This document shows positions 17,006 to 25,584 of a DNA stretch of 64,000 bases, in pieces; positions within the stretch are counted from its first letter, which is position 1; each line of letters begins with the position of its first letter. This DNA is from Lysobacterales bacterium (GTDB lineage Bacteria; Pseudomonadota; Gammaproteobacteria; Xanthomonadales; SZUA-38). A program made the position numbers and the translations under genes. The stretch spans positions 1 through 64,000 of the forward strand of contig JASJDM010000002.1 of the NCBI GenBank assembly GCA_030065125.1, written 5' to 3'. Under the pieces are notes generated by a model. The model did no database searches and was not told the origin of the DNA. It was given only the letters and a program-made list of their open reading frames with translations.

Positions 17006-17733
17006 AGCACTGCTGGCTGCTGCTCCTGCTGCTGGTGGCCGGCCCCGCGCTGGGCCAGGCGGAGCTGCCGGCCCTGATCGTCGAACCCCAGGAAGACGGC
17101 GGCTCCAAGTATTCGGTCAGCCTGCAGCTGTTGTTCCTGATGACGACGCTGACCATGCTGCCCACGGCGCTGATCATGCTGACGCCGTTCACCCGAATCA
17201 TCATCATCCTGGCTATCCTGCGTCAGGGCATCGGCATGGCCCAGACGCCCAACAATCAGATCCTGATCGGACTGGCGCTGTTCGTCACTTTTTTCATCAT
17301 GACCCCGGTGTTGTCCCAGGTGAACAGCCAGGCGCTGACGCCCTACATGAACGAAGAACTGTCCTTTACCGAGGCCCTGTCCCGGGGCCGGGATCCGGTT
17401 CGCACCTTCATGGCGAACCAGACGCGCGAATCAGACCTGGCCCTGTTCACCGAAATTTCCGGCGCAACCGTGGAGGACCCCAGCGCCATCCCCATGAGCG
17501 TGCTGATCCCCGCGTTTATCACCAGCGAAATGAAAACCGCGTTCCAGATCGGGTTCCTGCTGCTGCTCCCATTCCTGGTCATCGACCTGGTGGTGGCCAG
17601 CATTCTTATGTCCATGGGTATGGTGATGTTGTCACCTCTGGTTATTTCCCTGCCGTTCAAGCTCATGCTGTTTGTCATGGTGGATGGCTGGGGACTGGTG
17701 GTAGGCACCGTCGCCTCCAGTTTCTTCATATGA
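17002..17733 (+). CDS. fliP: Flagellar export gate protein FliP
   Basis: Core of the FliPQR gate in the MS ring. A cleavable signal peptide (MKHCWLLLLLLVAGPALGQA) is followed by four hydrophobic segments. FliP signatures such as 'LTMLPTALIMLTPFTRIIIILAIL' and 'GFLLLLPFLVIDLVVASILMSMGM' are present. 243 aa, full length. Ten bp before fliQ. Confidence 0.96.
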   Translation: MKHCWLLLLLLVAGPALGQAELPALIVEPQEDGGSKYSVSLQLLFLMTTLTMLPTALIMLTPFTRIIIILAILRQGIGMAQTPNNQILIGLALFVTFFIMTPVLSQVNSQALTPYMNEELSFTEALSRGRDPVRTFMANQTRESDLALFTEISGATVEDPSAIPMSVLIPAFITSEMKTAFQIGFLLLLPFLVIDLVVASILMSMGMVMLSPLVISLPFKLMLFVMVDGWGLVVGTVASSFFI

Positions 17734-17742
17734 GGCTCGGCC

Positions 17743-18012
17743 ATGAATCCTGACATCATCATCGATCTCGGCCGCGACGCCGCCCAGACCATGATCCTGA
17801 TCTCGGCGCCGGTACTGCTGATTGCGCTGGGCGTGGGCCTGGTCATTGGTGTCCTGCAGGCCGCCACCCAGGTCCAGGAAATGACCCTGAGCTTTATTCC
17901 CAAGCTGTTCGCCATCGTCGTCACCCTGGCCCTGCTGGGCCGCTGGATGATGGCGGTCCTGGTGGACTACACCCATCGGCTGGTGACCTCGATACCGGGA
18001 TTCATCGGCTGA
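17743..18012 (+). CDS. fliQ: Flagellar export gate protein FliQ
   Basis: 89-aa inner-membrane protein with two helices, part of the FliPQR gate. 'ALGVGLVIGVLQAATQVQEMTLSFIPKLFAI' is the family signature. Lies between fliP and fliR; 33 bp before fliR. Confidence 0.95.
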   Translation: MNPDIIIDLGRDAAQTMILISAPVLLIALGVGLVIGVLQAATQVQEMTLSFIPKLFAIVVTLALLGRWMMAVLVDYTHRLVTSIPGFIG

Positions 18013-18045
18013 CTGGATGCGCAAGGTAGGTGAGTAGACGGGCCC

Positions 18046-18828
18046 ATGATCATTCCAGGACTGGCACAGTTTGATCCCATCGCGCTGATCGCCCAGTTCA
18101 TGCTGATGTTCGTTCGTGTGGGCGCCATGATGATGGCCACGCCGATATTCCGATCCACCGGCATCCCCACCCGGGTGCGGCTGGTGATGGCCGTTATCCT
18201 GGCCGCAGCCGCCATGCCCACCCTGCCCGACGATTACCAGACACCGACCATGGGTTCCGCCATGTTGCCGGTCATACTCTGGGAATTCGGACTGGGCGTG
18301 GCCATGGGTTTCATGATCCAGCTGGTATTCGCCGCTCTGGCCGTTGCCGGTGAGGCTGTGGCCATGGGCATGGGGCTGGGTTTCGCCAACATGGTGGACC
18401 CCCAGAACGGCAGCTCGGTCCCCACCATGAGTCAGCAGTTTGCGCTGCTGGCCACCATCCTGTTCGTCACCATCAACGGCCACCTGCTGATGCTGCAGAT
18501 GCTGTATGACAGTTTTGCGCTGATCCCGCCCGGATCGAGGCCGTTTGATGCCGCCCAGCGCTCGGTTCTGCTGGAATGGGGTGCGGTGATGTACGCCAAC
18601 GCCCTGTTCCTGGCGCTGCCGGTGCTGATCACCATGCTGCTGACCAACCTGGCCTTCGGCGTCATTACCCGGGCGGCGCCCCAGTTGAACGTCTTCGCCA
18701 TCGGTTTCCCACTGATGCTGATATTCGGATTCGTGGTGGTGATGATCAACACCGAACACCTGATCACCGGCACCCAGGACCTGTTTGAACAGGCATTCCT
18801 GGGCGTACGACGATTGATAAGCGGGTGA
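18046..18828 (+). CDS. fliR: Flagellar export gate protein FliR
   Basis: Membrane protein with about six hydrophobic segments completing the FliPQR gate. Typical stretches: 'RVGAMMMATPIFRSTGIPTRVRLVMAVILA', 'GEAVAMGMGLGFANMVDPQNG' and 'LFLALPVLITMLLTNLAFGVITRAAPQLNVFAIGFPLMLI'. 260 aa. Three bp before flhB. Confidence 0.95.
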   Translation: MIIPGLAQFDPIALIAQFMLMFVRVGAMMMATPIFRSTGIPTRVRLVMAVILAAAAMPTLPDDYQTPTMGSAMLPVILWEFGLGVAMGFMIQLVFAALAVAGEAVAMGMGLGFANMVDPQNGSSVPTMSQQFALLATILFVTINGHLLMLQMLYDSFALIPPGSRPFDAAQRSVLLEWGAVMYANALFLALPVLITMLLTNLAFGVITRAAPQLNVFAIGFPLMLIFGFVVVMINTEHLITGTQDLFEQAFLGVRRLISG

Positions 18829-18831
18829 GTC

Positions 18832-19974
18832 ATGGCTGAAGAACAGGACCAGGCGCAGGAACGCACACTACCGCCGACACCCAAACGGCGCCGGGACGCC
18901 GCCAAGAAAGGCCAGGTGCTGCGATCCCGGGAGTTGAACACGGTGCTGGTCACCCTGGGCGGCGCAGCCACGCTGATGGCCATGGGTGCGGGGATGCTGC
19001 GAAACATCCGGGAATACATGTCCGTTGCCTTGAGCTTTGGCGGCGAGGCCACCCGCGATATGGATGGCGACGCCATCACCCAGGCCATGAACATTGCCCG
19101 CGAGCACGGCGTGGACATCGTGCTGCCATTCACCGCCGTTGTGGTGGTGCTGGCCCTGGCTGGCCCACTGATGACCGGCGGCGTGGTGTTTCGCATCAAC
19201 CTGCTTCAACCCAAGTTTTCCAACATGAGCCCTCTAAAGGGCCTGAAAAGAATGTTCGGCACCCGCGCCCTGGTGGAGCTGATCAAGGCAGGATTGAAAT
19301 TCCTGCTGGTGGCAGGCATGGGGATCATCCTCTTCATGATGCTCTACCCGAGGCTGCTGGGGCTGGGCCTGATGCCGCTGAATTCGGCTTTGGCCGAGGG
19401 CGGCCAGATGTTGCAGTGGTTCCTGGTAGCGCTGTCTTCCGTACTGATCGTGGTTGCCGCCATCGACCTGCCCTTCCAGGCCTTCCAGCACTTCAAGAAG
19501 TTGCGCATGACCCGCCAGGAAGTCCAGGACGAACTGAAGGAAACCGAGGGCCATCCGGAGGTGAAGCGGCGGATACGCAGCCTGCAGCTGCAGGCGTCCC
19601 AGCGCAAGCTGGAAAAGGTGATGCCTGAAGCCGCCGTGGTCATCACCAACCCGACCCATTACGCCGTGGCGCTGCGATACGACGACGAAGTCACCACACC
19701 CATCGTCCTGGCCCGGGGCGCCGGCGATGTTGCCAAACAGCTCCGCGCCCTGGCTGAACGCTTCGACATACCCATCGTGTCGGCCCCGCCACTGGCCCGG
19801 GCACTGTTTTTTGGAGTTCGTGAAGGTCAGGAGATCCCGTCCAAACTCTACCGAGCCGTGGCCCAGGTGCTGATCTATGTGCTGCAGCTTGGCAACCCTG
19901 AAAACCGGCTGTTGCCGCCGGTAATCACCGACGAGGACATTCCACCCGAAATGAGAAGAGGTGAAGACGAATGA
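18832..19974 (+). CDS. flhB: Flagellar export switch protein FlhB
   Basis: Membrane protein whose self-cleavage changes export specificity from hook to filament. Four hydrophobic helices are followed by a cytoplasmic domain with the autocleavage motif N273-P-T-H (VITNPTHYAVALRY). The N-terminus has the usual 'KTLPPTPKRRRDAAKKGQV'-like basic start. 380 aa. Overlaps flhA by 4 bp. Confidence 0.96.
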   Translation: MAEEQDQAQERTLPPTPKRRRDAAKKGQVLRSRELNTVLVTLGGAATLMAMGAGMLRNIREYMSVALSFGGEATRDMDGDAITQAMNIAREHGVDIVLPFTAVVVVLALAGPLMTGGVVFRINLLQPKFSNMSPLKGLKRMFGTRALVELIKAGLKFLLVAGMGIILFMMLYPRLLGLGLMPLNSALAEGGQMLQWFLVALSSVLIVVAAIDLPFQAFQHFKKLRMTRQEVQDELKETEGHPEVKRRIRSLQLQASQRKLEKVMPEAAVVITNPTHYAVALRYDDEVTTPIVLARGAGDVAKQLRALAERFDIPIVSAPPLARALFFGVREGQEIPSKLYRAVAQVLIYVLQLGNPENRLLPPVITDEDIPPEMRRGEDE

Positions 19975-22070
19975 AACTGAACGGACTGTCCGCCATCCGC
20001 GGTGTGCTGGCGAGCGGTATCGCCATCCCGATGGCGCTGATGACGGTGCTGGTGCTGATGGTGGTGCCGGTGCCTCCCATTGCACTGGATGTCCTGTTCA
20101 CCTTCAACATCGCCCTGTCCCTGGTGGTCCTGCTGGTCACCGTTTATACCCCCCGGCCGCTGGACTTCGCCGTGTTTCCCAGCGTGCTGCTGATCGCTAC
20201 CTTGTTGCGGCTGTCGCTCAACGTGGCATCCACCCGGATCGTGCTGCTGAACGGCCACACCGGGCAGGAAGCAGCCGGCCGCGTCATCGAAGCTTTTGGT
20301 GACTTCGTCGCCCGGGGTGACTACACCGTTGGTTTCGTGGTGTTCATCATCCTGATCATCATCAACTTCGTGGTGGTCACCAAGGGCGCCGGCCGGGTAT
20401 CCGAGGTCAGTGCCCGGTTCACCCTGGACGCCATGCCGGGCAAGCAAATGGCTATCGACGCCGATCTCAACGCCGGCCTGCTGGACCAGGAGCAGGCCCG
20501 GGAACGGCGTCGCGAGATTGCTGAAGAAGCGGATTTTTATGGCGCCATGGACGGTGCCTCCAAGTTCGTTCGCGGAGACGCCGTGGCCGGTGTTTTCATT
20601 CTGATCGTCAACATCGTGGGTGGGCTGATCATCGGCACCGCCAATCACAGCATGCCTTTCGTGGATGCGCTGGAACGCTACGGCCTGCTCACCATCGGGG
20701 ACGGCCTGGCCGCCCAGCTGCCTTCACTGCTGCTGTCCACCGCCACCGCCATCCTGGTCACCCGGGTGTCACGCACGGTCAACATGGGTGACCAGTTTTC
20801 CAGCCAGGTGTTTGGCAGCGCCAAGGCCCTGGGCCTGGCCGCCTCCATCATGGGTGTGCTGGGCCTGATCCCTGGCATGCCCCAGCTGGTGTTCATCGGC
20901 CTGTCCGGATCGCTGGCGTTCCTGGCCTGGAGAAGCCATAAGGCCCAGACCGAGGAAGCGGCGCGGGAAGCCGCGGACAAACCCGAAGCACCACCCCAGG
21001 CGCCTTCCGAACTGGGCTGGGACGACATCGAAGGACCGGACACCCTGGGTATCGAGGTGGGTTACAAGCTGATCCCCCTGCTGGAAAAAGGCCAGGGCGG
21101 ACCACTGCTGGCCCGCATCAAAGGCATTCGGAAAAAACTGTCGCGGGAACTGGGATTCCTGATCCAGCCGGTACATATTCGCGACAACCTGGAGCTCACG
21201 CCCAACAGTTACCGCATCAAGGTGCTGGGCGTGCCCGTGGCCCAGGCCGAGATTTTGCCGGAACGCCACCTGGCCATCGACCCGGGCGAAACCGTTGCCA
21301 GGATCGACGGTATCGCCACCAAGGACCCTGCTTTTGGCCTGGACGGCCTGTGGATCGACGGCAGCAAGGTGCAGGAAGCCCAGACCCTGGGTTACACGGT
21401 GGTTGACAGTGCCACGGTCATCGCCACCCACCTGAGCCGGATCATCTTTGACCATGCCCCGGACCTGATGGGCTTTGACGAGGCCCAGAAACTGCTCGAT
21501 CGGCTGGGCGACAAGTCGCCAAAACTGGTGGAGGACCTGGTACCCAAGGCCCTGCCCATGTACGCCATCGTCAAGGTCCTGAAAAACATGCTGCGGGAGC
21601 GGGTTTCGATACTGGATATGCGTACCGTCGCCGAAACGTTGACGGAAAAAGCGGCCAGCAGTCAAGATCCCGACGTTCTCACCGAATACGTTCGCGAATC
21701 TCTAGGCCGGGCAATTGTTCAGAAAATCAATGGGATGGAGGCGGAATTGCCGCTCATCACGCTGGAACCAAAGTTGGAACGAATTTTGCTTGATAGTGTG
21801 GGCAGCCCCGGCACCGGGCCGGGAACAATCGAACCAGAATTGGCAGAAAGACTACAGAACATGGTTAGAACAGCGGCTGACAATCAGGAAATGCGGGGCG
21901 CTCCCGCCATCCTCGCCGTTTCACCGGAGATCCGGCGCTGGCTGTCACGGCTGCTGCGTCCGCTGGTGCCCAACCTCCACGTCCTGGCATTCACCGAAAT
22001 CCCAGAGGACAAGCGGGTACGGATCGCCATGAACATCGGGTCGGAGCCGGCCCTGGGCTACGCGGGCTGA
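19971..22070 (+). CDS. flhA: Flagellar export gate protein FlhA
   Basis: Nonameric export gate energised by the proton gradient. The N-terminal half is multi-spanning with the FHIPEP signature (RFTLDAMPGKQMAIDADLNAGL and DFYGAMDGASKFVRGDA). The C-terminal half is the cytoplasmic ring that binds chaperone-substrate complexes. 699 aa, full length. A stretch at about 21660-21890 has strikingly A/T-ending codons compared with both sides. 12 bp before flhF. Confidence 0.96.
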   Translation: MKLNGLSAIRGVLASGIAIPMALMTVLVLMVVPVPPIALDVLFTFNIALSLVVLLVTVYTPRPLDFAVFPSVLLIATLLRLSLNVASTRIVLLNGHTGQEAAGRVIEAFGDFVARGDYTVGFVVFIILIIINFVVVTKGAGRVSEVSARFTLDAMPGKQMAIDADLNAGLLDQEQARERRREIAEEADFYGAMDGASKFVRGDAVAGVFILIVNIVGGLIIGTANHSMPFVDALERYGLLTIGDGLAAQLPSLLLSTATAILVTRVSRTVNMGDQFSSQVFGSAKALGLAASIMGVLGLIPGMPQLVFIGLSGSLAFLAWRSHKAQTEEAAREAADKPEAPPQAPSELGWDDIEGPDTLGIEVGYKLIPLLEKGQGGPLLARIKGIRKKLSRELGFLIQPVHIRDNLELTPNSYRIKVLGVPVAQAEILPERHLAIDPGETVARIDGIATKDPAFGLDGLWIDGSKVQEAQTLGYTVVDSATVIATHLSRIIFDHAPDLMGFDEAQKLLDRLGDKSPKLVEDLVPKALPMYAIVKVLKNMLRERVSILDMRTVAETLTEKAASSQDPDVLTEYVRESLGRAIVQKINGMEAELPLITLEPKLERILLDSVGSPGTGPGTIEPELAERLQNMVRTAADNQEMRGAPAILAVSPEIRRWLSRLLRPLVPNLHVLAFTEIPEDKRVRIAMNIGSEPALGYAG

Positions 22071-22082
22071 GGAATCTGACCG

Positions 22083-23330
22083 ATGAAAATCAAGCGATAC
22101 TTTGGACCAGATACCCGCCAGACCATGAAGCAGATCAGGGCCGAGCAGGGTCCTGACGCGGTCATTCTCTGCTGCCGCTCGACCGCCGGCGGCACCGAAA
22201 TCGTCACCGCGGTGGAACCGGACAAGGAGATCATGGCCAGGACAGAACCGAAAGCCGCAAGGCCCCGGCCCCAGATGCCCGCCGGCGTTACCGGGACCGG
22301 ACAACTCGATTCACCGCCCCAACCCAAGGCCCAGGCGAAAGCCAGCGCAAAGGCCCCGGCCCGGCCCAGGGTTGAGCCGCAGCGCACCATCGCCAGCGCG
22401 GAAAGCGATACGGTGGCCGAGATACAGGCCATCCGTCGGGAACTGCGCGCCATGCAGGGGCTGCTGGACGATCGCTTTTCCAAGCTGACCGAGATCGATT
22501 TCCAGCGGCGCCAGCCGTTCGAATCCTCCCTGCTGACCAAGCTGACCGATCACGGCATCGACCCGCGCATTGGCCGAAACCTGATCCACAACCTGCCGGC
22601 GGGAGATCCGCGCAAAGCGTGGAACGAAGTGCTGGTGCGGCTGTCACGTCAGATTCGCACCACCAATGACGACATCCTGCGCCGCGGCGGTAAAGTCGTG
22701 CTGATGGGACCTGCCGGCGTCGGCAAGACCACCACCATCGCCAAACTGGCAACCCGCTACATGCTGCGCCACGGCCGCGACGAAGTTGCGCTGATCGCCA
22801 ACGACCACAGCCGGGTGGGCGGGCTGCAGCAGCTGCAGCGATACGCACAGATCCTGCAGATCCCGCTGTGGTCGGCGCGCAACCCCAAACAACTGCTGCA
22901 GGCACTGGATGCCTTCTCGGATCGGTCACTGGTACTGATCGATTCGGCGGGCCTGGGCCACAGCCATCCGAAAGTCATCGACCAGCTGAAGATGTTCGCC
23001 CGCATCCCTTCGCTGCGGCGCTACCTGGTGGCGACTGCCACCGTGAGTTCAGAGGTTTTCGAGCAGGTGTTGACCCGATACTCCCTGGCGGATCTCAGCG
23101 GCATCATCCTGACCCACGTGGACGAAGCGAATCGCCTGGGCGGGATTCTGTCGACGGCCCACGAGCACCAGATACCCTTCGCCTACCTCGCCAACGGTAT
23201 GCGTGTACCCGAAGACCTGACCCCGGCCCGGGCCGCCCGCCTGGTAGCCGCGGCGGTGTCCGTCAACAACAAACTCCCCGCCGAGGCGGCGGTGCCCAAA
23301 CGGAAAACTGCGGAATTGAACCATGCTTGA
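22083..23330 (+). CDS. flhF: Flagellar SRP-like GTPase FlhF
   Basis: SRP-family GTPase that places the flagellum at the pole. N-terminal region (MKIKRYFGPDTRQTMKQIRAEQGPDAVIL), a Pro/Ala/Lys linker, the NG domain with P-loop GPAGVGKTTTIAKLA (about residue 209 on), DSAGLGH, and ILTHVDEANRLGG as the base-recognition motif (THVD in place of TKxD). 415 aa. Overlaps flhG by 8 bp. Confidence 0.95.
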   Translation: MKIKRYFGPDTRQTMKQIRAEQGPDAVILCCRSTAGGTEIVTAVEPDKEIMARTEPKAARPRPQMPAGVTGTGQLDSPPQPKAQAKASAKAPARPRVEPQRTIASAESDTVAEIQAIRRELRAMQGLLDDRFSKLTEIDFQRRQPFESSLLTKLTDHGIDPRIGRNLIHNLPAGDPRKAWNEVLVRLSRQIRTTNDDILRRGGKVVLMGPAGVGKTTTIAKLATRYMLRHGRDEVALIANDHSRVGGLQQLQRYAQILQIPLWSARNPKQLLQALDAFSDRSLVLIDSAGLGHSHPKVIDQLKMFARIPSLRRYLVATATVSSEVFEQVLTRYSLADLSGIILTHVDEANRLGGILSTAHEHQIPFAYLANGMRVPEDLTPARAARLVAAAVSVNNKLPAEAAVPKRKTAELNHA

Positions 23331-24198
23331 GCCTGCACAAAGTGACGAGATCCAGTTTCGGCGGATAGCACGGCCCGATCCGGTCAAGGTTGTCGCCGTA
23401 ACCAGCGGCAAGGGTGGCGTCGGCAAGACCAACACCTGTGTCAACCTGGCCATCGCCCTGGCCAAGCGGGGCAAACGCGTAATGATCCTGGATGCCGACC
23501 TGGGTCTCGCCAACGTGGACGTTCTGCTGGGGCTGCAGCCTCCGTTTGACCTGTCCCACGTGCTGTCGGACCAGCGCACCCTGGAAGAAATCATCGTTGA
23601 GGGACCGGAAGGCATCCAGGTGGTTCCGGCAGCATCCGGCGTGCTGGACATGGTACGGCTGACCGACCAGGAACACGACATCCTTATCCGGAGCTTTTCC
23701 AGCCTGGCACGGGATATCGATGTTCTGCTGGTGGACACCGCAGCCGGCATCGCGGACAGCGTCACCACCCTGGCCAGCGCCTGCCAGGAAGTCATCGTGG
23801 TCGCCTGCAACGAGCCGGCAGCCATCACCGACGCCTACGCCCTGATGAAAGTGCTCAGCCTGAACTATGGCGTTCGCAAGTTCCAGATCCTGAGCAACCG
23901 GATCAACAATACCCAGGAAGGTCTCACCCTGTTTAACAAGCTGGCCATTGCCAGTGATCGTTTTCTCGATGTGTCGCTGAGATACCTGGGCGGCATCCCC
24001 GAAGACGCCCTGGTGCGTCGTTCCATCGAACAGCAGCGTGCCGTGGTTGACGCTTATCCGGGCAGCACCGCCGCCCGGGCCATGGCGCGCATCGCTCAGG
24101 TGGTGGACCGCTGGCAGCCGGATCCTGCCGCTGAATCCACCAATACCTTTTTCCAGAATCTTCTGGGACAAACTGTCAACGGAGGGCAGGACAATTAA
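23323..24198 (+). CDS. flhG: MinD-like flagellar number regulator FlhG/FleN
   Basis: MinD/ParA-type ATPase that keeps flagellar number low and antagonises FleQ. The deviant Walker A is SGKGGVGKT (29-36) and the Walker A' region reads DADLGLANVDVLLGL. LLVDTAAGI is the Walker B. 291 aa. The TAA stop overlaps the proposed ATT start of fliA. Pairing with flhF predicts a polar flagellum. Confidence 0.94.
   Translation: MLEPAQSDEIQFRRIARPDPVKVVAVTSGKGGVGKTNTCVNLAIALAKRGKRVMILDADLGLANVDVLLGLQPPFDLSHVLSDQRTLEEIIVEGPEGIQVVPAASGVLDMVRLTDQEHDILIRSFSSLARDIDVLLVDTAAGIADSVTTLASACQEVIVVACNEPAAITDAYALMKVLSLNYGVRKFQILSNRINNTQEGLTLFNKLAIASDRFLDVSLRYLGGIPEDALVRRSIEQQRAVVDAYPGSTAARAMARIAQVVDRWQPDPAAESTNTFFQNLLGQTVNGGQDN
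24181..24196 (+). promoter_or_regulatory. Ribosome site pointing at an ATT start codon for fliA
   Basis: GGAGGG (24181-24186), 7 bases, then ATT (24194-24196) in the fliA frame. This is the only strong ribosome site near the fliA 5' end. No ATG is available in frame; the first standard start is GTG at 24221, which has no ribosome site. The T of ATT is also the first base of the flhG stop TAA. Confidence 0.5.
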
Positions 24199-24925
24199 CG
24201 GACTAGCCGCCTATTCCGCCGTGAATGAAGTCAGTTCGGACACCCTGCTGGAGCAGCATGCCGGACTGATCAAACGGATCGCTCAGCACCTCGCCGCCAG
24301 GCTGCCACCCACGGTCGATACCGACGACCTGATGCAGGCAGGCGCGGTGGGCCTGCTGGAATGTGCCAACCGCTTCGACCCCAGCCACGGGGCCAGCTTT
24401 GCGACCTACGCCAGCATCCGCATACGCGGCGCCATGCTGGACGAACTGCGGCGCTATGACTGGTCGCCGCGGTCAACCCGTCGCAAGATCCGCGAGATGA
24501 CCGAGGCCATTCGCCGGATCGAGGGGGAGAAAGGCTCCGAGGCTGACGAGCGTGAAGTGGCCGAAGCCATGGGCATGAACATGACGGACTACCGCAAGCT
24601 GTTGCAGGACTCGGCCTGCTGCTCACTGTACAGCCTGGACGACGTCGTCGAACGGCGGGGGCAGGCCGGGATTCCGGCATCTCCGGAAGCCGACAGCCCC
24701 CTCGAATTCGTGGAAGACGAAGCGGTCCGCGCGGAGCTGAAAAGCATCATTGAAACCCTGCCCGAGCGCGAACAGCTGGTGCTCTCCCTGTACTACGAAA
24801 AAGAATGCAACCTGAAGGAAATCGGCCAGATCCTGGATGTCAGTGAGTCCCGGGTTTGCCAGATTCACGGTCAGATCCTGGCCCGAATCCGGGCGAGAAT
24901 CGCCGAGCACTCCGAACTGTATTGA
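24194..24925 (+). CDS. fliA: Flagellar sigma factor FliA (sigma-28)
   Basis: Directs late flagellar genes. Region 2 (EQHAGLIKRIAQHLAARLPPTVDTDDLMQAGAVGLLECANRF ... ATYASIRIRGAMLDELRRYDW) and region 4 (LPEREQLVLSLYYEKECNLKEIGQILDVSESRVCQIHGQ) are intact. The start is unusual: an in-frame ATT follows a strong ribosome site and gives 243 aa beginning (M)NGLAAYSAV, which resembles the (M)N...Y start I recall for related FliA proteins. The fallback GTG at 24221 gives 234 aa. Eleven bp before the DUF2802 gene; no chemotaxis genes follow. Confidence 0.93.
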   Translation: MNGLAAYSAVNEVSSDTLLEQHAGLIKRIAQHLAARLPPTVDTDDLMQAGAVGLLECANRFDPSHGASFATYASIRIRGAMLDELRRYDWSPRSTRRKIREMTEAIRRIEGEKGSEADEREVAEAMGMNMTDYRKLLQDSACCSLYSLDDVVERRGQAGIPASPEADSPLEFVEDEAVRAELKSIIETLPEREQLVLSLYYEKECNLKEIGQILDVSESRVCQIHGQILARIRARIAEHSELY

Positions 24926-24936
24926 GGTAACAAGTC

Positions 24937-25365
24937 ATGCCGGATCTCGCACTCATCAGTCAGGGCCTGAACTGGATACTGATGCTGCTGCTGGGCGTCA
25001 CCCTGGTAGGGTGGCAGGTCAGCAAAACAAGACTGCAGGCCCAGTCAGTGCAGGACAGCACTCGCCGCATGGAACGTCTGGAAGAACAGGTCCGACGGCA
25101 GGCTGAACAGCTGCAATCCAGTCGAGGCATCATCAAGCGCCACCTGACCCAGTCCCTGGAGCAGCGTGGCCAAATCCGTCACCTGCAGCGCCAACTGGGC
25201 GAAGTGGAAGGTAAATTCCTGCAGAAGGCGGCCTACCAGCGAGCCATCAGGTTCGTACAGAATGGCCGCAATCTGAACCCCCTGATCTCGCGTGGGGACC
25301 TGAACCCCGCGGAAGCCAGGCTAATCCAGCTCGTGCACGCTTCAGGACGAGAGAAAGTTAATTAA
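24937..25365 (+). CDS. DUF2802 family protein
   Basis: 142 aa: a short N-terminal transmembrane helix (about 8-25, LNWILMLLLGVTLVGW), a coiled coil (residues ~35-90) and a C-terminal segment (YQRAIRFVQNGRNLNPLISRGDLNPAEARLIQLVHA) typical of DUF2802. Members usually end the chemotaxis block after cheW in polar flagellar clusters. Here it follows fliA directly, as if the che genes between had been lost or never inserted. Function unknown. Confidence 0.8.
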   Translation: MPDLALISQGLNWILMLLLGVTLVGWQVSKTRLQAQSVQDSTRRMERLEEQVRRQAEQLQSSRGIIKRHLTQSLEQRGQIRHLQRQLGEVEGKFLQKAAYQRAIRFVQNGRNLNPLISRGDLNPAEARLIQLVHASGREKVN

Positions 25366-25405
25366 ATTATTTACGTAAACTATTAAATTTATTTATATTT
25401 TTAAG

Positions 25406-25437
25406 TCGCCCCGGCCTCTGTCCAGACGCCGGGGCGA
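25406..25437 (+). terminator. Candidate terminator closing the flagellar operon
   Basis: Perfect 10-bp stem TCGCCCCGGC / GCCGGGGCGA with a 12-base loop, 41 bp after the DUF2802 stop. The sequence after it (TTGCATTCC) lacks a long T-run, so efficiency is doubtful. The stretch before it (25360-25404) is very A/T-rich. Confidence 0.5.
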
Positions 25438-25485
25438 TTGCATTCCGGGCCTGTAAACGTCCCGGATTTTTGCAGCAATCAGAGC

Positions 25486-25512
25486 TAAATATTCCCGGGG
25501 GATGGCCGATAT
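25486..25512 (+). promoter_or_regulatory. Sigma-28 (FliA) promoter of motAB
   Basis: TAAATATT, an 11-base spacer, then GCCGATAT: the arrangement TAAA-N15-GCCGATAA of FliA promoters with one mismatch in the -10. It lies about 70 bp before the stator genes, so the motA-motB-GGDEF-kinase unit is a late flagellar operon. A small hairpin (CGGAGT/ACTCCG, 25529-25546) would lie in the leader. Confidence 0.9.
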
Positions 25513-25584
25513 TTTCTAGTACAGGCCCCGGAGTGTGCGTACTCCGTGGCGAATTTGTGCGGCAGAAATTACAAAAGGGCTCCT

